Below are positions 28,254 to 36,501 of a stretch of 64,000 nucleotides of DNA, piece after piece. The number at the start of each line of letters is the position of its first letter. Position 1 is the stretch's first letter. The stretch is taken from assembly GCA_016926625.1 (NCBI GenBank), contig JAFGOE010000107.1:1-64000 (forward strand), given 5' to 3'. The position numbers and the translations under genes are program-made. The notes beneath the pieces were generated by a model that was not told where the DNA came from, made no database searches, and saw nothing but the letters and a program-made list of their open reading frames with translations. Source of the stretch: Candidatus Zhuqueibacterota bacterium (lineage in GTDB: Bacteria; Zhuqueibacterota; Zhuqueibacteria; Thermofontimicrobiales; Thiofontviventaceae).

Positions 28254-28269
28254 TGGCACAAAATTTGAA
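28254..28269 (+). promoter_or_regulatory. Sigma-54-like -24/-12 element upstream of hsp20
   Basis: TGGCAC at 28,254-28,259, then 5 bp, then TTGAA at 28,265-28,269. The -24 part is a perfect consensus; the -12 part has GA in place of GC, which weakens it. A start near 28,280 would leave a leader of about 98 nt to the hsp20 ATG. Confidence 0.35.
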
Positions 28270-28377
28270 TATTATAAGGGCAGTTAAGCAAACGATAAAA
28301 CAATAGATGATATGAAATCACAATAAGAAAAGTTGAGATTTTAAGGAAACAAAATGAATAAACAGGAGGTGTTAACC

Positions 28378-28815
28378 ATGGCTATAGTACGATGGATACC
28401 CAAACGATCGGTGTTTGATTTAGCAAATGAGTTTGACAGATTTTGGGAAGATTTTCTGCCGATGCAGGCGAGTGGACGGGATACGATGTGGAATCCGAGA
28501 GTGGACATGAAAGATAAGAAGGATGAATTTGTAGTGACAGCCGAGTTACCGGGGCTGACTGAGAAAGATATTAAGATCACCTTGAAAGAGAATCAATTGG
28601 TTATTTCCGGTGAGAAAAAGGTTGAAGAAGAGACTGACAATGAAACCTATCATTGCTGCGAGCGCTCTTACGGAAAATTTGAGCGCGCTATCTTGTTACC
28701 TACGGAGATCGATGCCAATAAAACCGAAGCCAGGGTAAAAGACGGCGTTCTGATGATTAAACTTCCCAAAGCCGAAAAAGTGAAACCAAAAGAGATCACG
28801 ATTTCTGCTAAATAA
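28378..28815 (+). CDS. Small heat-shock protein, Hsp20 family
   Basis: 145 residues from ATG 28,378, chosen because AGGAGGT (28,364-28,370) sits 7 nt upstream; an in-frame ATG at 28,354 precedes that site and is unlikely. The alpha-crystallin domain spans about residues 36-140: WNPRVDMKDKKDEFVVTAELPG, DIKITLKENQLVISGEKK, SYGKFERAILLPTEID, and the hallmark VKDGVLMIKLPK. A C-terminal IxI-like tail (ITISAK) is present. It holds unfolding proteins in the cytoplasm for refolding by other chaperones. It is a single-gene unit with its own terminator. Confidence 0.95.
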   Translation: MAIVRWIPKRSVFDLANEFDRFWEDFLPMQASGRDTMWNPRVDMKDKKDEFVVTAELPGLTEKDIKITLKENQLVISGEKKVEEETDNETYHCCERSYGKFERAILLPTEIDANKTEARVKDGVLMIKLPKAEKVKPKEITISAK

Positions 28816-28842
28816 AATACCTTTACAACACGTTAATTATTA

Positions 28843-28876
28843 AAAGCAGACGTTTAAACACGTCTGCTTTTTTTTT
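28843..28876 (+). terminator. Rho-independent terminator after hsp20
   Basis: Perfect 10-bp stem AAAGCAGACG / CGTCTGCTTT (28,843-28,852 and 28,861-28,870), an 8-nt loop, and a run of nine T at 28,868-28,876. A textbook intrinsic terminator 28 nt after the stop codon. Confidence 0.93.
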
Positions 28877-28879
28877 AGC

Positions 28880-28908
28880 TTGACTTTTATCGTATGGACT
28901 TATAAATT
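28880..28908 (+). promoter_or_regulatory. Sigma-70-like promoter of the ABC exporter operon
   Basis: TTGACT at 28,880-28,885, 17-bp spacer, TAAATT at 28,903-28,908. It begins four bases after the U-tract of the hsp20 terminator, so it is well placed to drive the ABC genes. The start site would be near 28,915, about 45 nt before the proposed ATT codon. Confidence 0.5.
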
Positions 28909-28959
28909 ATAATTTTATTAACTTTCTATATTCTATCGCAATTCAGAGAGGAGTACATC

Positions 28960-30705
28960 ATTCGCTCGCTGGTCAGCCTCAAAAACTATTTAATAAAACA
29001 TCGGAAATCGTATCTATGGGGTATGCTGTATATCTTACTATCGAATTTTCTGTACACAATCTCTCCATGGATCTTAAAAAATCTGATCGATGATATTGAA
29101 GACGGAATCGAGGTGCGTATCATCGGATATTATGCATTAGCCTTAGTAGGAATTTCCTTCTTGCACCTGATATTTCGATATTTGGTTCGTTATACGATCA
29201 TCGTTGCCTCGAGAAGGATCGAGTATAATATTCGTAACGATTATTTTTTACACCTGTTAAAATTACCCATGAAATTTTATCAGACCCATAGAACCGGTGA
29301 TCTGATGGCCAGAGCGACAAATGACCTGAACGCGGTCCGAGCTGTTCTGGGGCCCGGAATCATGCAAGGTATCTCCAATGTTATCTTTTTGATCTTTGTG
29401 ATCGGGATGATGTTTTCGCTCGATGTGCGACTGACGCTGATCGTCCTGATACCATTTCCGTTCGTCACGATAATTTCCAGGCTGTTGATCAAATATATTT
29501 TCGAAATCTCTAAAAAGAAACAGGCTAAATATTCGGATCTAACGGCGAAAACTCAGGAAAATATCGCCGGCGCTCGTGTGGTAAAGGCTTATGTGCAGGA
29601 GGAAAACGAAGCTGAGGAATTTAGAGAACTGAATGAAGAGTATTTTGATCTCAATCTGCGTTTGACCAAGATTCACGCCACGCTGATGTCGACCATCAGT
29701 TTCATTATGGGATCAGGGATCCTGATACTCATCTGGGCAGGTGGTGCACTGGTCGTTAATCAAACCATAAGCATCGGTGATTTGGTCGCCTTTACCGTAT
29801 GGATCGGTATGCTGATGGGACCGATGATCTCCATCGGATGGATTATTAATATCTTTCAGCAGGGTGCGTCATCCATGGAACGAATCAACGAGATACTGAA
29901 CTATGAACCGTTTATCAAAGATGATGAATCGACTGATCATACGATCTGCGAGATCAAGGGTGATATTCGATTAGAGAACCTCTACTTTTCGTATAATAAG
30001 GATTCTGATTACATATTGCGCGATATCAATCTGCACATACCGGAAGGCAGTACATTGGGTATCACGGGGCATACGGGTTGCGGGAAATCGACGCTGATGA
30101 ATATTATCTGCCGTACCATTGAACCGAGTTCCGGTCGCGTGATGATCGACGGGAACGATATAAAAAAGATTCCGATCAAGGTGTTACGGGATCATATCGG
30201 TTACGTTCCTCAGGAGACGTTTCTCTTTTCAGAGAGTATTTCCGATAACATCTCATTCGGTGCCAGGTCTGCAGACCAAAGTGATATCGTCAAGGCGGCG
30301 AATATTTCCACAATCCATCTCGACCTGCAGGAGTTCCCCGAAGCCTATAAGACCGTCGTTGGAGAACGTGGAATCACGCTTTCGGGTGGTCAGAAGCAGC
30401 GTACGGCACTCGCCAGAGCCATTATTAAAAATCCGACCATCCTCATCCTCGATGATGCATTCTCATCTGTCGATAGCGATACTGAAAACCACATCCTGGA
30501 ACGGATCGAATCGATGCCCGATCATCAGACCCGGATCATCATTTCCCAACGTATCTCAGCAATACAGGAGGCGGATAACATCATTGTTTTGGAAGATGGC
30601 CAGATCAGGGAGCAAGGCGACCACCAGCAGTTATTAGCGCTTAACGGTTACTATGCTAACCTGCATCAAAAGCAACTTCTTGAAGAAGCTCTGGAACACA
30701 TGTAA
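28960..30705 (+). CDS. ABC exporter half-transporter with degenerate ATPase site (TM287-like subunit)
   Basis: Proposed start is ATT at 28,960, giving 581 residues. AGGAG (28,949-28,953) lies 6 nt upstream, and the residues from there (RSLVSLKNYLIKHRKSYLWG) form the elbow helix normal for this family. No ATG, GTG or TTG exists in frame between the upstream promoter and ATG 29,023, which would cut the elbow helix off and has no good ribosome site. Six membrane helices precede an ATPase domain with Walker A GHTGCGKST and an intact signature TLSGGQKQR. However, Walker B ends LILDDAFSS (Asp for the catalytic Glu) and the H-loop reads SQRIS (Gln for His). It therefore pairs with the next gene product as a heterodimer. 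Substrate unknown. Confidence 0.88.
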   Translation: MRSLVSLKNYLIKHRKSYLWGMLYILLSNFLYTISPWILKNLIDDIEDGIEVRIIGYYALALVGISFLHLIFRYLVRYTIIVASRRIEYNIRNDYFLHLLKLPMKFYQTHRTGDLMARATNDLNAVRAVLGPGIMQGISNVIFLIFVIGMMFSLDVRLTLIVLIPFPFVTIISRLLIKYIFEISKKKQAKYSDLTAKTQENIAGARVVKAYVQEENEAEEFRELNEEYFDLNLRLTKIHATLMSTISFIMGSGILILIWAGGALVVNQTISIGDLVAFTVWIGMLMGPMISIGWIINIFQQGASSMERINEILNYEPFIKDDESTDHTICEIKGDIRLENLYFSYNKDSDYILRDINLHIPEGSTLGITGHTGCGKSTLMNIICRTIEPSSGRVMIDGNDIKKIPIKVLRDHIGYVPQETFLFSESISDNISFGARSADQSDIVKAANISTIHLDLQEFPEAYKTVVGERGITLSGGQKQRTALARAIIKNPTILILDDAFSSVDSDTENHILERIESMPDHQTRIIISQRISAIQEADNIIVLEDGQIREQGDHQQLLALNGYYANLHQKQLLEEALEHM

Positions 30706-30719
30706 AGGGACACCACTCT

Positions 30720-32495
30720 ATGACTCATTTTCAGGAAGATGAAATAACCGGTAAAGGATACGATGCCCGGCTGATGAAACGTCTGCTTGCTTTTCTGAAG
30801 CCTTATCGTTTGCACGTTGTTATTTCGATTATACTCCTGCTCGGTTACACGTTCACCGACCTGGCGATCCCATTTCTGATCAAGGTAGCGATCGACGACT
30901 ATATTTTAAATGATCAGTTCGGCGATATATATAAGATCATCGTTTTATTTGTAGGCGTCCTCCTGGTCCAGTTTATCATTCAGTATGCACAGACCTATCT
31001 GATGGAATGGCTCGGACAGCGGGTTATTCTCGATATACGGATGCAGGTGTTTCGTCATTTACAACGCCTGTCGCTCAAATATTTCAACCAAAATCCGGTC
31101 GGCAGGCTTGTTACCCGCGTCACCACCGATGTCGAGACGCTCAATGAATTATTCTCCGCCGGCATTGTCTCGATATTCGGCGATATTTTTCTGCTGATCG
31201 GCATCGTGGTGGTTATGCTCAATATAAATTGGAGACTTGCTCTCGTCACGTTTTCCGTGCTGCCCATCCTATTTTTTATCGCAATGATGTTCAGGATAAA
31301 AGTCAGGGAGAGCTTCCGACAGGTCAGGCTGAGGATAGCTAAAATAAATTCATATTTACAGGAAAATATATCTGGCATGCTCATCGTTCAGATGTTCAAC
31401 CGGGAGAAATTAAACTTTAAAAAATTCGACGATTTGAATCGCAGTCACCTGGATGCTCATGTACGAACGATACTTTACTTTGCGATATATTTCCCGGCCG
31501 TCGAATTGATCTCCACCATCGCGATAGCGCTCATTATCTGGTACGGCGGAGCGCTTTATCTCTCAGGCGCCGTAACGTTCGGAGTTCTCACGGCTTTCAT
31601 CCAGTATGCCAAACGATTTTTCCGACCGATCAGCGATCTGTCTGAAAAATATAATATATTGCAGTTAGCTATGGCATCTTCTGAGAGAATCTTCAAGCTG
31701 CTCGACCAACAACCGTTGATCGTAAATTCGCCCAGGCAGGTCGCGCCCATAGATGCATCCCCGCATATTGAGTTCAGAAATGTATCCTTCAGATATAATG
31801 ATAACGATTCTTATGTGCTCAAGAACGTATCATTTGATGTACAGAAAGGCGAAAAAATCGCCATCGTCGGTTACACCGGTGCCGGCAAAACGACGATCAT
31901 CAATCTGCTCTGCCGATTCTATGACGTCGTCGATGGTGAGGTTTGTTTGAATGGAATAAATATCAAGGACTATGATCTGCAGCTGCTGCGCCGTCATTTT
32001 GGTCTTGTGCTGCAGGACGTGTTCATATTTTCGGGTGATATCAAGAGCAATATCCGACTCGGAGAAAAGACTATAACGGATGAACAGATCGTAGAAGCCG
32101 CGTCCAATGTCCACATCCATCAATTCATCGAGAAATTACCGCATCAATACGATGAGATACTTACGGAGAGAGGGAGCACATTGTCGATGGGACAGAAGCA
32201 ACTACTCTCTTTCGCCAGAGCGCTCGCGTTCGATCCCGATATACTGATTCTCGACGAGGCAACATCCAGCATCGATACAGAAACCGAACTATTGATCCAG
32301 GATGCGTTGAAACGGCTGATGATGAACAGGACGTCGATCATCATAGCTCATCGCCTCTCCACCATCAAATTCTGCGACAAGATCATCGTGATCCACAAGG
32401 GAGAGGTACGCGAGGTCGGAACCCATCAACAGTTGATACGAAAGAGAGGAATATATTATAAGTTATACCAGCTCCAGCATAAAATTAACGTATGA
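30720..32495 (+). CDS. ABC exporter half-transporter with canonical catalytic residues (TM288-like subunit)
   Basis: 591 residues, starting 14 bp after its partner. Six membrane helices in the first ~320 residues, then the ATPase domain: Walker A GYTGAGKTT, Walker B LILDEATSS with the catalytic Glu, and H-loop IAHRLST intact. The signature is TLSMGQKQL, where Gly-to-Met departs from LSGGQ. Thus this subunit supplies the working Walker A/B and His, while the upstream subunit supplies the good signature, giving one active and one degenerate site, as known for heterodimeric exporters such as TM287/288. Family members export drugs, lipids or peptides; nothing here fixes the cargo. Confidence 0.93.
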   Translation: MTHFQEDEITGKGYDARLMKRLLAFLKPYRLHVVISIILLLGYTFTDLAIPFLIKVAIDDYILNDQFGDIYKIIVLFVGVLLVQFIIQYAQTYLMEWLGQRVILDIRMQVFRHLQRLSLKYFNQNPVGRLVTRVTTDVETLNELFSAGIVSIFGDIFLLIGIVVVMLNINWRLALVTFSVLPILFFIAMMFRIKVRESFRQVRLRIAKINSYLQENISGMLIVQMFNREKLNFKKFDDLNRSHLDAHVRTILYFAIYFPAVELISTIAIALIIWYGGALYLSGAVTFGVLTAFIQYAKRFFRPISDLSEKYNILQLAMASSERIFKLLDQQPLIVNSPRQVAPIDASPHIEFRNVSFRYNDNDSYVLKNVSFDVQKGEKIAIVGYTGAGKTTIINLLCRFYDVVDGEVCLNGINIKDYDLQLLRRHFGLVLQDVFIFSGDIKSNIRLGEKTITDEQIVEAASNVHIHQFIEKLPHQYDEILTERGSTLSMGQKQLLSFARALAFDPDILILDEATSSIDTETELLIQDALKRLMMNRTSIIIAHRLSTIKFCDKIIVIHKGEVREVGTHQQLIRKRGIYYKLYQLQHKINV

Positions 32496-32526
32496 CCTTG
32501 GATGCTTACGATGTTTTTAAGAATTT

Positions 32527-32570
32527 AAAACAGGTCGGGATGCGCTGATGCAGGTACCACGACCTGTTTT
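32527..32570 (+). terminator. Probable terminator after the ABC exporter genes
   Basis: Stem AAAACAGGTCG (32,527-32,537) pairs with CGACCTGTTTT (32,560-32,570) over a 22-nt loop, 11 bp perfect. The U-tract is only four T, part of the stem, so efficiency is uncertain. Confidence 0.6.
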
Positions 32571-32605
32571 CGAAATAAGCTGCTATAAAAAGTGAGGTAA
32601 ATCGA

Positions 32606-33391
32606 TTGAATAATTTCCCTACAAAAGAAGACATTGTAAAAAATTGGCTACCGCGGTACACGAACACACCGCTGGAAGAGTTCGGTGAATGGATCCTGTT
32701 GACCAATTTCCAGGATTACGTCGATAAATTTGCGGAACGATTCGACGTACCCATTCGCGGATTAGGGGGCCCCATGACCACGGCCACAAACCCATATGGA
32801 ATTACCATCATTAATTATCGAATGGGCAGCGCGAACGCGGCTACGATCATGGATCTGCTGACCGCCATCAAGGTGAAAGGTGTTTTGTTCCTCGGTAAAT
32901 GCGGGGGACTCAAGAAGACGACGGAGATAGGGCATTTTATCCTACCGATTGCCGGAATACGCGGCGAAGGAACGAGTAATGATTACTTTCCTCCTGAAGT
33001 GCCTGCACTCCCGTCGTTCAAACTGCATAAATTTATCTCCAATATCATCATCGAACATAAACAACAATATAGAACCGGCGTAGTGTATTCAACCAACCGC
33101 CGGGTGTGGGAATACGATGCTGATTTTCGGGCCTATCTGAAAAAGGTCCGCGTGATCGGAATCGATATGGAGACTGCGACAATATTTATCGTCGGGCATA
33201 AAAACAGCATTTCACGCGGAGCTCTGCTCCTCGTTTCTGATATTCCGATGTATCCCGAAGGAATTAAAACAGATGCGATGGATCGCATGGTGAAAGATCG
33301 ATATATGGACATGCACCTCAACATCGGCATCGAATCGTTGATGAGGATCCAGAAAGAGGGAGAGCAAATCAAACATTTTACATTCGACTGA
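32606..33391 (+). CDS. amn: AMP nucleosidase, short form
   Basis: 261 residues from TTG 32,606 with GTGAGGT 7 nt upstream. The enzyme splits AMP into adenine and ribose-5-phosphate in the cytoplasm. It belongs to the nucleoside phosphorylase fold: GITIINYRMGSANAATIMDLL, the glycine-rich VLFLGKCGGLKKTTEIGHFILPIAGIRGEG, and the purine/ribose site VRVIGIDMETATIF followed by LLVSDIPM. E. coli Amn is about 480 residues; this form lacks the N-terminal regulatory half, as is common in Bacteroidota and relatives. A general purine-nucleoside phosphorylase is less likely because of the GKCGG...RGEGTSNDYFPPEVPALP pattern specific to this group. Confidence 0.85.
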   Translation: MNNFPTKEDIVKNWLPRYTNTPLEEFGEWILLTNFQDYVDKFAERFDVPIRGLGGPMTTATNPYGITIINYRMGSANAATIMDLLTAIKVKGVLFLGKCGGLKKTTEIGHFILPIAGIRGEGTSNDYFPPEVPALPSFKLHKFISNIIIEHKQQYRTGVVYSTNRRVWEYDADFRAYLKKVRVIGIDMETATIFIVGHKNSISRGALLLVSDIPMYPEGIKTDAMDRMVKDRYMDMHLNIGIESLMRIQKEGEQIKHFTFD

Positions 33392-33419
33392 CGCACTATT
33401 CGTTTAAGGAGAAAGAATT

Positions 33420-34604
33420 ATGATACGAATCATGAGATTATGGCTTATTTTATTGCTGCCATTGTGGCTGATGACCTCCATTGCCCATGCGCAAACGAGG
33501 GGTGATATGACGTTCTATGAAGCGACGACCACCTATTCGGGTGAACAGGATACAGTTTTAACGTTCGATGCATCGATGGTTAAACGCCCCGCTTCAGTGG
33601 AATCGTTCAATCCGCCATTTCACTTTCAACCGATTCGTCAGGATACCACTGGCACATGCTGGGCATTCGCCTCGATATCATTTTTAGAATCGGAGCTTGC
33701 ACGCCTTGGTAAAGGACAGATCGATCTATCGGAAATCTTCGTCGTCTATTATGAATATCTGGAAAAAGCAAGGCGCTTTGTGCAACGCAGAGGGAATTCC
33801 GGATTTATGCAAGGTTCTGAAGAGAACGCGACGCTGCTCCGCATTAAGCAATACGGGATCGTAAGGGCACAGGATTACACGGGTTTACTCGAAGGACAAC
33901 GCTTTCATTCACATGATGCGATGTTCGATCGTATGAACGCCTACCTGCAATTCGTCAAAAAACAGCAGCTATGGAATGAAGATGTCGTCCTGAGTCAGAT
34001 CAAGATGATTCTCAACGCGCATCTCGGTGAACCACCCGCTACGATTCTTATCAACGGCAGGAACGTAACACCGCTAGAGTATGCGACCGAAATCCTGACT
34101 ATTCCTGTTGATGATTACGTCGATTTGATGTCGTTCAAATATGCTCCGTTCTATACACAGGCCGAATACAAGGTGCCGGATAATTGGTGGCACTGTAAGG
34201 ATTATTACAATGTCCCGCTGGATGAATGGTACAAAGCGTTGGTCAACGCCATGAAAAATGGGTACACGGTAGCTATCGGCGGAGATGTCACCGAAATCGG
34301 CAAACAAGGGGATAAAGATATTGCTATTATTCCTCCGTTCGATATTGAGCCGGATCGAATCGATCAGGATGCGAGAGAATATCGGTTTAATAATCAAACC
34401 TCCACCGATGATCATCTCTTACACGTGCTCGGTTATCAGCGCTATAGCGTACACGACTGGTTTCTGATCAAAGATTCGGGGTACAGCGCAACTCAGGGAA
34501 AATTTAAGGGATACTACTTCTTCAGAGGCGATTACATCAAGCTGAAGATGCTGACTTTCCTGGTCCATAAGGATGCGGTGACCGATCTTTTACGTAAATT
34601 TTAG
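33420..34604 (+). CDS. Exported C1-family (bleomycin-hydrolase-like) cysteine peptidase with Asn-to-Asp triad change
   Basis: 394 residues with a strong ribosome site (AAGGAGAAAG). A signal peptide (about 1-24, ending AHA) exports it. The papain-fold motifs are DTTGTCWAFAS with nucleophile Cys80, DDHLLHVLGYQ with His332, and WFLIKDSGY, where Asp352 stands in the place of the usual catalytic Asn (papain-type KNSWG). The 'LSEIFVVYYEYLEKARRF' stretch and the GFMQGSEENATL region match the bleomycin hydrolase (C1B) branch found in Bacteroidota. It should be a periplasmic or outer-membrane aminopeptidase-like enzyme. A long inverted repeat follows the gene. Confidence 0.85.
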   Translation: MIRIMRLWLILLLPLWLMTSIAHAQTRGDMTFYEATTTYSGEQDTVLTFDASMVKRPASVESFNPPFHFQPIRQDTTGTCWAFASISFLESELARLGKGQIDLSEIFVVYYEYLEKARRFVQRRGNSGFMQGSEENATLLRIKQYGIVRAQDYTGLLEGQRFHSHDAMFDRMNAYLQFVKKQQLWNEDVVLSQIKMILNAHLGEPPATILINGRNVTPLEYATEILTIPVDDYVDLMSFKYAPFYTQAEYKVPDNWWHCKDYYNVPLDEWYKALVNAMKNGYTVAIGGDVTEIGKQGDKDIAIIPPFDIEPDRIDQDAREYRFNNQTSTDDHLLHVLGYQRYSVHDWFLIKDSGYSATQGKFKGYYFFRGDYIKLKMLTFLVHKDAVTDLLRKF

Positions 34605-34628
34605 TTTGAAGAGGGGTCGATCGATGCG

Positions 34629-34667
34629 TCAAGCTTCGGTGTGAAACATGATCACACCGAAGCTTGA
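34629..34667. terminator. Long hairpin after the C1 peptidase gene, without U-tract
   Basis: Perfect 16-bp stem from TCAAGCTTCGGTGTGA (34,629-34,644) and its complement (34,652-34,667) with a 7-nt loop. Outer bases GGTCG (near 34,616) and CGACC (near 34,673) could extend the structure. No T run follows, so it may be a transcript-stabilising structure or a protein-binding palindrome rather than an intrinsic terminator. Confidence 0.6.
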
Positions 34668-34717
34668 TGGCCCGACCTCGGCTGAACTTTTGCTCTGTGT
34701 CATTTTTAATTCATTTC

Positions 34718-34746
34718 TTGATATTTTCGACTGCTATCATTATATT
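34718..34746 (+). promoter_or_regulatory. Sigma-70-like promoter upstream of the phosphodiesterase-rfaE1-sbcD genes
   Basis: TTGATA at 34,718-34,723, 17-bp spacer, TATATT at 34,741-34,746. The start would be near 34,753, with a leader of about 197 nt. Confidence 0.45.
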
Positions 34747-34949
34747 ATATAATCATCCAAAGAGAGCGGATCGATGGTTGGGGTCACAGTATATGATGTA
34801 ACAGCCGTATAGAACTGATGGTATGACAGACTGATGATTCTATGATTTTCCTTGTTTAATCGACCGCTTTCCGTCGCTATAATGATAAGAGAAGTGCTGA
34901 CTATACGGAAATCGTGACCATGGCATCAGTAACACGGGAGAAAATTTAA

Positions 34950-35438
34950 ATGCAGGACATACGTTCAGTCGGTATACTTTCAGATAGTCATGACAACATG
35001 AACGCGCTCAACAAGGCGGTAACCTTATTTAATTCGCGGGGTGTGGACCTGGTGATACATGCAGGCGATCTGGTAGCACCTTTCACCGCGGCTGAATTAA
35101 AAAAATTAAATTGCCCGCTCGTGATCACGTTCGGAAACAATGACGGTGAGATCATCGGTCTATATAAAGTATTTGACAGGCAAATTTTCATGCCGCCTCA
35201 CGAATTAATGGTGAACGAAAAAAAAGTGCTGATTTACCATGATCCACTGTTTCTGAATCACCTGGCCAGCCATTCCGATTATGATGTGATCATTTATGGA
35301 CATCTGCACGTCATCGATGTCAGGAAAGGGAAACCATTGATAATCAGTCCGGGTGAATGCGGGGGTTGGCTGACCGGCAGACAGACTGTCGCCATTTGGA
35401 CTGTCGCCAACGATGAAGTGGAGATCATCGATCTGTAA
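34950..35438 (+). CDS. YfcE/MJ0936-family metallophosphoesterase
   Basis: 162 residues, the usual size for this compact family. All metal motifs are present: GILSDSHDN (DxH), VDLVIHAGDLVAP (GD), FGNNDGE (GNND), LLIYHDPLF-type His and IYGHLHVI (GHxH variant). YfcE-like enzymes hydrolyse phosphodiester bonds with two metal ions in the cytoplasm; the natural substrate is not generally known. It precedes rfaE1 by 72 bp and may be cotranscribed with it. Confidence 0.9.
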   Translation: MQDIRSVGILSDSHDNMNALNKAVTLFNSRGVDLVIHAGDLVAPFTAAELKKLNCPLVITFGNNDGEIIGLYKVFDRQIFMPPHELMVNEKKVLIYHDPLFLNHLASHSDYDVIIYGHLHVIDVRKGKPLIISPGECGGWLTGRQTVAIWTVANDEVEIIDL

Positions 35439-35510
35439 CCGACTCGTTCAACGGACATTGCACACAATACTCCCATTCCAACGGGGAGAAGAATAAACAG
35501 GAATCCGGGT

Positions 35511-36494
35511 ATGATCAATATTTCTGCTGCACGGAAGCAAACTATTTTCTCAGAATTCAAACAAAAACGAATTCTGGTCATTGGTGATCTCATGCTGGAC
35601 CGGTATTTAATTGGTAACGTCACACGCATATCACCCGAAGCACCGGTTCCGGTGGTCGAGATCGATCATGAGATGGATCGATTAGGGGGTGCGGCGAATG
35701 TTATTCATAACCTGAAAATGCTGAGCGCGCAGGCGATTCCAGTGGGCGTCATCGGAGACGATGAACCAGGTAAGATACTGACTGCTGAATTCAGCGAACT
35801 GGATTGTTCAACCACCGGATTAATCGTCGATAGAACACGGCCGACATCCATTAAAACACGAATCATCGCCCATCATCAGCATGTCGTTCGAGCAGACCGT
35901 GAATCGAGACAGTATATCGATGATGATATCACTGAAAAATTGACGGATATCATCGGACGATTGATTCATACGGTTGACGCCGTCATCATCGAAGATTACA
36001 ACAAAGGCTTGTTGTCCCCTGTACTGATTTCGAATATCATTAAGCTGGCGCGCCGTTCGAATACGATCGTTACGGTCGATCCGAAGTTTGAAAATTTTTT
36101 TAGCTACAAGGGTGTTACCGTATTCAAACCGAATCGTAAAGAAGCCGAGGCTGCACTGGGCCTTAGCCTGACAGATGAGGATGATTACCTTGAAGTATGC
36201 AAGCGCATTCGGGAACGGTTGGATTGTGATAACGTATTGATTACGTTGGGCGAAAAGGGGATGTGTTTACTGGAAGCGAACGGTGATTTTTCTCTGATAA
36301 CGACCAAAGCACTCGAAGTGCACGATGTCTCCGGCGCTGGTGATACGGTGATCAGCACGTTGACGCTCGCCCTGGCCGCCGGAGCCACGATGAAGGAGGC
36401 GACGACGATCGCCAATTACGCAGCCGGCATAGTGGTTAGTGAAGTCGGCGTGGTGCCTATCTCGTTCGATCAGTTATACGCTGTAATTACTTGA
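35511..36494 (+). CDS. rfaE1: D-glycero-beta-D-manno-heptose-7-phosphate kinase (RfaE1 domain only)
   Basis: 327 residues of the PfkB/ribokinase fold. It opens with FKQKRILVIGDLMLDRYLIGNVTRISPEAPVPVVE, a hallmark of the HldE/RfaE kinase domain, followed by RLGGAANVIHNL, HVVRADRE and the anion hole/catalytic base motif VHDVSGAGDTVISTLTLALAAG. It makes the bisphosphate intermediate of ADP-heptose, a precursor of the LPS inner core. The cytidylyltransferase-like second domain of bifunctional HldE is absent, so that activity must be encoded elsewhere. The SbcD-like gene starts 7 bp later. Confidence 0.93.
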   Translation: MINISAARKQTIFSEFKQKRILVIGDLMLDRYLIGNVTRISPEAPVPVVEIDHEMDRLGGAANVIHNLKMLSAQAIPVGVIGDDEPGKILTAEFSELDCSTTGLIVDRTRPTSIKTRIIAHHQHVVRADRESRQYIDDDITEKLTDIIGRLIHTVDAVIIEDYNKGLLSPVLISNIIKLARRSNTIVTVDPKFENFFSYKGVTVFKPNRKEAEAALGLSLTDEDDYLEVCKRIRERLDCDNVLITLGEKGMCLLEANGDFSLITTKALEVHDVSGAGDTVISTLTLALAAGATMKEATTIANYAAGIVVSEVGVVPISFDQLYAVIT

Positions 36495-36501
36495 GGAACC
36501 T

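Larger units (their letters stand above)
27989..28377. other. Divergent AT-rich regulatory region (389 bp)
   Basis: Sits between the minus-strand DUF362-like gene and the plus-strand hsp20 gene. It contains a perfect inverted repeat (28,089-28,112), a smaller one (TATGC-AGAA-GCATA near 28,125-28,138) and a sigma-54-like -24/-12 element (28,254-28,269). No CIRCE element (the HrcA operator common for heat-shock genes) is seen. Confidence 0.55.
34605..34949. other. Intergenic gap of 345 bp with a long hairpin and a promoter
   Basis: Contains a 16-bp perfect hairpin (34,629-34,667) right after the C1 peptidase gene and a sigma-70-like promoter (34,718-34,746). A TATAAT word lies at 34,878-34,883 but without a -35 hexamer at the right distance. 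No gene is supported. Confidence 0.55.

Noticed and set aside
27989-28377. CIRCE heat-shock operator upstream of hsp20
   Set aside because: The TTAGCACTC-N9-GAGTGCTAA pattern is absent; the inverted repeat at 28,089-28,112 has an unrelated sequence.
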